Assembly: GCF_000009765.2 (NCBI RefSeq)
Contig: NC_003155.5
Span: 6,014,001 to 6,078,000, forward strand
Direction: 5' to 3'
Source: Streptomyces avermitilis MA-4680 = NBRC 14893
GTDB taxonomy: Bacteria > Actinomycetota > Actinomycetes > Streptomycetales > Streptomycetaceae
DNA length: 64,000 nt
Part shown: in pieces, positions 58,117 to 64,000 of the stretch
Layout: every line of letters begins with the position of its first letter
Position numbering within the stretch: position 1 is the stretch's first letter
Notes under the pieces: model-generated
What the model saw: only the letters and a program-made list of their open reading frames with translations
What the model was told of the DNA's origin: nothing
Database searches by the model: none
Made by a program: the position numbers and the translations under genes

Positions 58117-59748
58117 ATGACGGACTCGCAGGCCCCGGAAAAGACCGGCACCGACGACACGACCGGCACCAATCCCCTCGCTCCCGCCCCCGCGGGCGCC
58201 CGTACCGCCGCCGACGTGGTCACGCCGGAGCTGGTCGCCCAGCTCACCAAGGGAGTGGTCGGCTCCGGCCGTACCGCCAACCACACGCCGTTCACCGGCG
58301 AAAAGCTGGCCGACCTGCCCGAGTCCACCCCCGAGGACGTCGCGACCGCCTTCGAGCGGGCCCGTGCCGCGCAGATCGCCTGGGGCGCGACGCCCGTACG
58401 GCAGCGCGCCGCCGTCCTCCTGCGCTTCCACGACCTGGTGCTGGCCCGGCAGGCCGAGGTCCTCGACCTCATCCAGCTGGAGACGGGCAAGGCCCGGCTG
58501 CACGCCCACGAAGAGGTGCAGGCCGTCGCGGTCGCCGCCCGGCACTACGGCCGCAAGGCGCCCGCGTACCTGAAGCCCAAGCGGCACGCCGGTGCCATGC
58601 CGACGCTCACGCGCGTCACCGAACTCCGCCACCCGCGGGGGGTCGTGGGCCAGATCGCCCCTTGGAACTACCCGCTGGAGCTGTCGGTCGGCGACGCGCT
58701 GCCCGCCTTCGTCGCGGGCAACGCCCTCGTCATGAAGCCCGACACCGAGACCTGCCTCACCGCCCTGTGGGCGCGCGACCTGCTCATCGAGGCCGGGCTG
58801 CCCGCCGAGGTCTTCCAGGTCGTCATCGGCGAAGGCCCGGTCGTGGGGCCCGAGGTGGTCAAGCACGCCGACTACGTCTCCTTCACCGGCTCCACCCGCA
58901 CCGGCCGCGAGGTCGCCCAGGGCGCGGCCGCCCGGCTCGTCGGCGTCTCCCTCGAACTCGGCGGCAAGAACGCCATGCTGGTCCTGGAGGACGCCGACAT
59001 CGACAAGGCGGCCGCCGGCGCCGTCCGCGCCTGCTTCTCCTCCGCCGGGCAACTGTGCATCTCCATCGAGCGGCTGTACGTCCACGAGTCCGTCGCCGAC
59101 GCGTTCGCGGAGCGCTTCGCCGCCCGGACCAGGGCGATGCGGCTCGGCACGTCCCTCGCGTACGGCGCCGACATGGGCTCGCTGGTCGGCGAGCGCCAGC
59201 TGGAGACCGTGACCCGGCATGTCGACGAGGCCGTCGCGAAGGGCGCGAAGCTCCTCGCGGGCGGCGTCGCGCGCCCGGACATCGGCCCCTACTTCTACGA
59301 GCCCACCATCCTCGACGGTGTCGAGGCCCCGATGTCCGTGTGCACCGAGGAGACCTTCGGCCCGGTCGTCTCCCTCTACCGCTTCAAGACCGAGGACGAG
59401 GCGGTCGAACTCGCCAACTCCACGCCGTACGGCCTCAACGCGTCCGTCTGGACGAAGGACGGCCGGCGCGGACGCGCGGTCGCGGCCCGCCTGCGCACCG
59501 GCACGGTCAACGTCAACGACGGCTACGCGCCCGCGTACGGCAGCGTCCAGTCGCCGATGGGCGGCATGAAGGACTCCGGCCTCGGCCGCCGCCACGGCTC
59601 CGAAGGCATCCTCAAGTACACCGAGGCGCAGACCGTCGCCCACCAGCGGCTGCTGCCGATGGCGCCGTCGCTCGGCATGGACGACGAGAAGTACGCGGAG
59701 TTCATGAGCCGCAGCCTCAAGGCGATGAAGGCGCTCCGGCTGCGCTAG
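58117..59748 (+). CDS. gabD: Succinate-semialdehyde dehydrogenase (NADP-type) family protein
   Basis: A 543-residue aldehyde dehydrogenase, longest in its N-terminal 45 residues. Motifs are APWNYPLELSVGDALPAFVA, SFTGSTRTGREVAQGAA, the general base Glu280 in LELGGKNAMLV, the nucleophile Cys314 in SAGQLCISIERLYV, and EETFGPVVSLYRF. The GQLCISIER pattern matches actinobacterial succinic-semialdehyde dehydrogenases, which turn succinate semialdehyde into succinate. ATG 58117 is the first start. The GMC oxidoreductase gene starts 64 bases after its stop, so they may share a transcript. Confidence 0.88.
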   Translation: MTDSQAPEKTGTDDTTGTNPLAPAPAGARTAADVVTPELVAQLTKGVVGSGRTANHTPFTGEKLADLPESTPEDVATAFERARAAQIAWGATPVRQRAAVLLRFHDLVLARQAEVLDLIQLETGKARLHAHEEVQAVAVAARHYGRKAPAYLKPKRHAGAMPTLTRVTELRHPRGVVGQIAPWNYPLELSVGDALPAFVAGNALVMKPDTETCLTALWARDLLIEAGLPAEVFQVVIGEGPVVGPEVVKHADYVSFTGSTRTGREVAQGAAARLVGVSLELGGKNAMLVLEDADIDKAAAGAVRACFSSAGQLCISIERLYVHESVADAFAERFAARTRAMRLGTSLAYGADMGSLVGERQLETVTRHVDEAVAKGAKLLAGGVARPDIGPYFYEPTILDGVEAPMSVCTEETFGPVVSLYRFKTEDEAVELANSTPYGLNASVWTKDGRRGRAVAARLRTGTVNVNDGYAPAYGSVQSPMGGMKDSGLGRRHGSEGILKYTEAQTVAHQRLLPMAPSLGMDDEKYAEFMSRSLKAMKALRLR

Positions 59749-59812
59749 CGCCCCGTAAGGGGCGCGGGGAACTGCGCGAGCGACCACGGACGACCCGCAG
59801 CGAGGAGAACAC

Positions 59813-61618
59813 GTGCCACAGGAGAACTCTGCCCAACCGCCGGTGGGCTACCCGTACGACTACGACGTCATCGTCGTCGGTTCCGGCTTCGGCGGGTCGG
59901 TCACGGCCCTCAGGCTCACCGAGAAGGGCTACCGCGTAGGCGTGCTGGAGGCGGGCCGCCGCTTCACGCGCGAGTCGCTGCCCAAGAACTCCTGGGACAT
60001 CAAGAACTATCTGTGGGCGCCCAGGCTCGGCATGTACGGCATCCAGCGCATCCACCTCCTGGGCAACGTCATGGTGCTGGCGGGCGCCGGGGTCGGCGGC
60101 GGCTCCCTCAACTACGCGAACACCCTCTACGTACCGCCGAAGGCCTTCTTCGACGACCCGCAGTGGAAGGACATCACCGACTGGCAGGAGGAACTGAAGC
60201 CGTACTACGACCAGGCGCGGCGCATGCTGGGCGTGCGGCTCAACCCGACCATGACGCCGTCGGACGTCCACCTCAAGGCGGCCGCCGGGCGGATGGGCGT
60301 CGGTGACACCTTCCACATGGCGCCGGTCGGTGTCTTCTTCGGCGACGGGCAGGACGCGGACGGGACGGCGAAGGCCAAGCCGGGCGGCGAAGTGGAAGAC
60401 CCCTACTTCGGCGGCGCGGGGCCCGCCCGCAAGGCGTGCACCGAGTGCGGGGAGTGCATGACGGGCTGTCGCCACGGGGCGAAGAACACCCTCAACGAGA
60501 ACTATCTCCACCTCGCCGAGCGGGCCGGCGCCGTCGTGCACCCGATGACGACCGTCGTCGCGGTCACCGACGACTCGCAGGGCGGGTACGCGGTCCAGAC
60601 CCTGCCCACCGACGAGAAGCGCAAGGGCCGGGGCAGGACCTTCAAGGCGCGGCGGGTGGTCGTCGCCGCCGGTACGTACGGCACGCAGACCCTGCTGCAC
60701 CGGATGAAGGAGGGCCGTCAACTGCCCTACCTGTCCGGCAGGCTGGGCGAGCTGACCCGTACCAACTCCGAGGCGCTGGTCGGCGCGCAGACCGACTCCC
60801 GCCGCTACCGCAAGGCGCACGGCGAGCCCACGGTCGACTTCACGCGCGGGGTCGCCATCACGTCCTCCATCCACCCCGACGCGAACACCCACATCGAGCC
60901 GGTCCGCTACGGCCGGGGCTCGAACGCGATGGGCGGCCTGTCCATCCTCCAGGTCCCCTACGCGGAGGGCTCCTCGCGGCTGCTCGCCTGGCTGGCCAAC
61001 GCGGCGAAACACCCGCTGCTGGTGGCCCGCTCGCTCTCCAACCGCCGCTGGTCCGAGCGGACCATCATCGGCCTGGTGATGCAGTCGCTGGACAACTCCC
61101 TGACGACGTATCTGAAACCGAAGGGCGCGGGCAAGGGCCTGCTGACGGCACGCCAGGGGCACGGCGCGCCCAACCCCAAGCAGATCAGGGCGGCTTCGCA
61201 GGCCGCGACCGTGATCGCCGAGGAGATCAACGGATTCCCGGGCAGCAACGTGGGCGAGCTGATGGGAACACCGCTGACCGCGCACTTCCTGGGTGGCTGC
61301 CCGATCGGCGACTCGCCGGCGTCGGGGGTCATCGACCCGTACCACCGGCTGTACGGCCACCCCGGTATCTCGGTCGTCGACGGCGCCGCGGTCTCCGCGA
61401 ACCTCGGCGTGAACCCGTCGCTCACCATCACGGCCCAGGCCGAGCGGGCGATGTCGTACTGGCCCAACAAGGGCGAGGCGGACCCGCGTCCGGCGCAGGG
61501 AGCGGCGTACGAACGCCTGAAGCCGGTGGAGCCGCGGCACCCGGCGGTCCCGGCGGACGCGTTCGGCGCGCTCAGGCTGCCGTTCCTGGGGATGCCGACG
61601 GTGCCGCCGAAGGAGTAG
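59813..61618 (+). CDS. GMC-family FAD oxidoreductase (ChoD-like)
   Basis: A 601-residue FAD oxidoreductase of the GMC/cholesterol-oxidase group. The FAD site is VIVVGSGFGGSVTALRLTEK, with GVGGGSLNYANTLYVPP next to it. A Cys-rich CTECGECMTGCRHGAKNTL resembles a ferredoxin motif, and HFLGGCPIGDSPASGVID and NLGVNPSLTITAQAERAM close the protein. It lacks a signal peptide. The mycobacterial homologue ChoD lies beside guaB3, so it is probably the same ancestral neighbour. A sterol substrate is not shown. GTG 59813 follows GAGGAG. Confidence 0.88.
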   Translation: MPQENSAQPPVGYPYDYDVIVVGSGFGGSVTALRLTEKGYRVGVLEAGRRFTRESLPKNSWDIKNYLWAPRLGMYGIQRIHLLGNVMVLAGAGVGGGSLNYANTLYVPPKAFFDDPQWKDITDWQEELKPYYDQARRMLGVRLNPTMTPSDVHLKAAAGRMGVGDTFHMAPVGVFFGDGQDADGTAKAKPGGEVEDPYFGGAGPARKACTECGECMTGCRHGAKNTLNENYLHLAERAGAVVHPMTTVVAVTDDSQGGYAVQTLPTDEKRKGRGRTFKARRVVVAAGTYGTQTLLHRMKEGRQLPYLSGRLGELTRTNSEALVGAQTDSRRYRKAHGEPTVDFTRGVAITSSIHPDANTHIEPVRYGRGSNAMGGLSILQVPYAEGSSRLLAWLANAAKHPLLVARSLSNRRWSERTIIGLVMQSLDNSLTTYLKPKGAGKGLLTARQGHGAPNPKQIRAASQAATVIAEEINGFPGSNVGELMGTPLTAHFLGGCPIGDSPASGVIDPYHRLYGHPGISVVDGAAVSANLGVNPSLTITAQAERAMSYWPNKGEADPRPAQGAAYERLKPVEPRHPAVPADAFGALRLPFLGMPTVPPKE

Positions 61619-61664
61619 CGGCCCCTTCCCGGGCAGAAGGTCTCCGGGCAAGAAGTCCGGGCAA

Positions 61665-61706
61665 GAAGAAGGACCTGTGCCCCCCTCCGAGCCCAGGTCC
61701 TTCTTC
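61665..61706. terminator. Hairpin terminator after the GMC gene
   Basis: Exact 13-bp arms GAAGAAGGACCTG and CAGGTCCTTCTTC around a 16-base C-rich loop, with a short T-rich tail on the + strand. Confidence 0.88.
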
Positions 61707-61936
61707 TGTTTCAAGCGCCGCTGGGCACGGATGTGGCCATTGGTTCTTATGTGTGACCGGTGAGATGAGTAAAGGGTTGCCCTCCCCTTCACGGAATTCC
61801 CATGTGTCCTGAGTCACATGGGAATACGGGTCGACTCCGCCGCCGACGGCCGATGTCACGCGCCAGAAGTCTGTGCGATCCTGTCGCGCCGGGCCACGAC
61901 GGGGGCCATGTCGAAGGATGCGTGAGGGTGGGAAAC

Positions 61937-62683
61937 GTGAAGTCAAAGGTGTCGCGGATCGCGGTGGCCGTCTCGGTGGCGGCCGCGCTGGGGCTGACCG
62001 CGGCGTGCGGCGGGGGCGGCGGTGACGGCGGCAAGGGGGCGAAGCCGTCGAAGGCCAAGGGCTCGGAGGCGGCCCAGGCCGACCCGAAGGCATCGCCCGC
62101 GGGCAGCGGGGCGCTGACCCGGGCCGAGTTGGAGAAGGCGGCCCTGGCGTCCGGTGACGTCAAGGGCTACGGGGTCAAGAAGACGGCCGCGTCGGACATC
62201 GGCCTCGACTCCGTACCGGCGGACCCGGCTGCCTGCCAGCCCGTCGCGGACATGTTCCTGTTCACCAGCGACCCGGCCGCGCGGGCCGCCGTGGGCCGCA
62301 GCTTCGCCGCCAAGGACGACCTCGACGCCTCGGTCACCTCCCTGGCGCTCCTCGCGTACGGCTCCGGCGAGGCGGAGCAGGTCCTCGACGGTCTGCGCAC
62401 GTCGACCGGCAAGTGCACCAAGTACGAGCACACCGGCTACCAGTACTCCGGGGTCAAGGTGCTCAAGGACCCGGGTCTCGGCGACGAGTCCGTCGCGTAC
62501 CGGCTCCTCGGCTCGATCGAGGGCGCCTCGGTGCCGACGACCTTCACCGTCGTACGCGTCGGCACGACCGTCGTCACCTTCACCGCGATGAACATGCTGG
62601 ACGGGGACAAGGTGAAGGTCCCGTCCGCGATCGTCGACGCCCAGCTGAAGAAGCTCAAGAAGCTGAAGAAGGCGACGGCCTGA
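61937..62683 (+). CDS. Lipoprotein of unknown function (paralogue of 53364)
   Basis: A 248-residue lipoprotein with the signal ending at Cys24 (TAAC), a Gly/Lys-rich linker and a domain starting LTRAELEKAALASGDVKGYG. It has CQPVADMFLFTSDPAARAAV and one more Cys in STGKCTKYEH, and ends FTVVRVGTTVVTFTAMNMLD followed by a Lys-rich tail. The plan matches the lipoprotein at 53364. GTG 61937 is used (after GGGTGGGAAAC); GTG 61922 is possible. A strong hairpin (62715-62746) follows. Confidence 0.82.
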   Translation: MKSKVSRIAVAVSVAAALGLTAACGGGGGDGGKGAKPSKAKGSEAAQADPKASPAGSGALTRAELEKAALASGDVKGYGVKKTAASDIGLDSVPADPAACQPVADMFLFTSDPAARAAVGRSFAAKDDLDASVTSLALLAYGSGEAEQVLDGLRTSTGKCTKYEHTGYQYSGVKVLKDPGLGDESVAYRLLGSIEGASVPTTFTVVRVGTTVVTFTAMNMLDGDKVKVPSAIVDAQLKKLKKLKKATA

Positions 62684-63377
62684 GCGCGGGCGTCCGCCGG
62701 AGCGAGACCGGGCGAAGGGCCCCGCGGATCCGTCCGCGGGGCCCTTCTTCGTCAGCACCGACGTCAGGGCAGCGCCGGTGCCTGGGAAGCGGCGCCGGGG
62801 GGTTGCGCCGCTTGAACCCGGGTCGACCCGATCATCTCGATCACCTGGAACGGCCGCCGTCGTGCGCCCGGCGCACTCGGGGCGTGCGCATGGTGTCGAC
62901 CATTGGCAGTCAGGCGGTGCGATGCGTGTGTCTGCGGTTGTCTGCTGTGGGACCGGGACCGGGACCCGGACTGGGGACGGCCCGGTTGTCGCCATGGCCG
63001 CCGGGGCTGTGCCGCCGTACGGGCTGTTCTACGCATCGTGCTGGATGGTCCGCGGCCTTCGCAACCGTCTCGACCGCCCTTGAACAGATTCCGCCGGCCG
63101 GCCCCGGGCGTCCCCGGAGCCGACCGTACTTGGGTGACCGGGCTGCTGTCCCCTGCCGTCCGGTCACAACCCTGGAGCGAGGTCCCACGACGCACAGCAC
63201 GATCCGTGCGCCTCATCGCTCCATTCGGAGCCACGCGTGGTTCTTGCGAGCCCGCCCCTGGCTGGCACGGACATCGGGACCAACGAAGCCCACGCGGCCC
63301 GGTCACGCGCCGTACGGGTGAGACGGCGTACGCACCGGGTACGCCGGACACCCGTCGTACCCGGGCCCGCGCCGTTC
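62684..63377. other. Long intergenic region without a supported gene
   Basis: Apart from the terminator at 62715-62746, about 630 bases carry no gene I can support. Several frames stay open by high GC content, including one from ATG 62922 (MRVSAVVCCGTG), but none shows a family pattern or a good ribosome site. I see no repeats or conserved hairpins here. Confidence 0.5.
62715..62746. terminator. Perfect hairpin terminator
   Basis: Exact 14-bp arms AAGGGCCCCGCGGA and TCCGCGGGGCCCTT around TCCG, about 30 bases after the lipoprotein stop. Confidence 0.9.
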
Positions 63378-63662
63378 TCAGATGCGGCCCCGGCACAGTT
63401 CGAGCAGCGTCATGGCCAGCGAGGTGCCGGGCTTGCCGAGGGCGTCCCTGAAGTGGCCGAGGACCTCCATCTCGCGGGAGAGGTTCACCCGGCGGCCGCC
63501 CGACGCGATCCGCGCCTCCTGGATGACGGCGGACACGGCCATCCGTTCCTGGACGAGCCCGATGATCCGGTCGTCGAGGGAGTCGATGCGCTCACGGGCA
63601 CCGCTGATGACATCGGCGGCCTCGACGGTACGGGCGCCGGTCCTGTCGAGTACTTCGGCCAT
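63378..63662 (-). CDS. Chorismate mutase (AroQ type)
   Basis: A 94-residue all-helical chorismate mutase of the AroQ class, converting chorismate to prephenate for Phe and Tyr synthesis. It has ISGARERIDSLDDRIIGLVQ with Arg and Asp in the usual places, ERMAVSAVIQEARIASGGRR, and NLSREMEVLGHFRDALGKPG. ATG 63662 follows AGAGGAG by seven bases; the open frame upstream has no site. It is alone on the - strand at the window edge. A large GC hairpin (63716-63752) lies about 55 bases upstream in its leader. Confidence 0.9.
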   Translation of the reverse strand: MAEVLDRTGARTVEAADVISGARERIDSLDDRIIGLVQERMAVSAVIQEARIASGGRRVNLSREMEVLGHFRDALGKPGTSLAMTLLELCRGRI

Positions 63663-64000
63663 GGTGGGGCTCCTCTGTGGGAAGGGGTGCCCCGGATCGG
63701 CAGGACCCGGAAACGCCAGACGCCCCGGGCCTTGTCGGCCCGGGGCGCCTGGGAAGTCGCTTGTCAGTGGCTCAAGCAGCACGACCATGGCAGCCGGTGG
63801 GCCGGTTGCCATAGGTAAAGAGGAAGGTCGGGTGCGCGAGCATGAAGTCAGTATGCACGCGGGCCGGGAACCTTCCAAGTCCGGGCCCGCTCCGGTCGCC
63901 CGGCAGACGGGAAGGTGACGACAGGGCCTAGCGGATCCGGGGGCTGGACCCGGGCCGGGGTCGCTCGGGTTCCTCCTCAAGGAACGATTCCGCACTCGCT
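63663..64000. other. Chorismate mutase leader and window edge
   Basis: No gene is supported in these 338 bases. They include the leader hairpin at 63716-63752. The rest is GC-rich with open frames on the - strand but no ribosome site or family pattern. The chorismate mutase promoter should lie here. Confidence 0.5.
63716..63752 (-). promoter_or_regulatory. GC-rich hairpin in the chorismate mutase leader
   Basis: Sixteen-base arms CCAGACGCCCCGGGCC and GGCCCGGGGCGCCTGG pair with one mismatch around TTGTC. On the transcribed - strand the stem is followed by a short TTT. It could be an attenuator or simply a terminator of an upstream transcript. Confidence 0.5.

Noticed and set aside
61665..61706. 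Hairpin with a six-C loop, considered as a 6C-type RNA
   Set aside because: Only one such stem is present and it sits right after a gene end; a terminator explains it.
62922..63083. Open frame MRVSAVVCCGTG... in the gap before chorismate mutase
   Set aside because: No ribosome site, low-complexity Gly/Thr stretch and no recognisable domain.

Overview
The window is high-GC actinobacterial chromosome, almost certainly from a Streptomyces. whiD and bldM stand divergently, followed by a SigD/ShbA-type sigma factor, guaB and guaB3. The groES-groEL operon carries two CIRCE operators, GroEL and TsaD have His-rich tails, GTG starts and ATGA/GTGA stop-start overlaps are common, and third codon positions are G or C. 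No transposase, prophage gene, CRISPR array, rRNA or tRNA was found.

The backbone is an old actinobacterial gene order, known from memory to be shared with Mycobacterium tuberculosis Rv3433c-Rv3409c: nnr (2-871), alr (2209), hydrolase and tsaE (3475-5212), tsaB-rimI-tsaD (6407-8671, the t6A tRNA-modification set), groES-groEL (26496-28569), whiD/bldM/sigma (32179-34383), guaB and guaB3 (34664-37435), and a ChoD-like GMC oxidoreductase (59813-61618). Streptomyces-type modules sit between these genes.

Island 1 (8.9-26.1 kb): an XRE/DUF397 pair; a xylan and xylo-oligosaccharide locus (LacI regulator, bxlE-F-G-type ABC importer, GH3 enzyme, second LacI regulator, secreted GH10 xylanase with a CBM2); an LCP cell-wall ligase; an ECF42 sigma factor with its DGPF/YCII partner; a methyltransferase; and two tandem polysaccharide-deacetylase-like lipoproteins, the second without its metal ligands. 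The two LacI regulators appear to have different operators. One is a 14-bp palindrome just behind the bxlE promoter. The other is CGAA-N3-TTCG, found ahead of both the second regulator and the xylanase gene.

Island 2 (37.4-59.7 kb): a tandemly duplicated, apparently structured RNA element (37833-38033); a nucleotide-sugar dehydrogenase lacking its catalytic Cys; glpD; a serine hydrolase; and five consecutive Ser/Thr kinase genes (42.6-53.3 kb). All five have one membrane segment and related extracytoplasmic domains. One is a pseudokinase and one is split by an in-frame TAG. After these come a lipoprotein, a divergent ATPase / XRE-DUF397 module, a lipid-kinase-like protein and an aldehyde dehydrogenase. 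The right end holds the GMC oxidoreductase, a lipoprotein paralogue and a chorismate mutase.

The strongest unexplained signal is the duplicated element at 37.8-38.0 kb. Its three predicted helices are kept in both copies, one with a compensatory base-pair change, and G-U pairs point to the + strand as the transcript. Other points of note are an 11-bp-arm operator ahead of a 58-codon gene at 5468, the split kinase, the pseudokinase with a long insert, and several family members that have lost catalytic residues.
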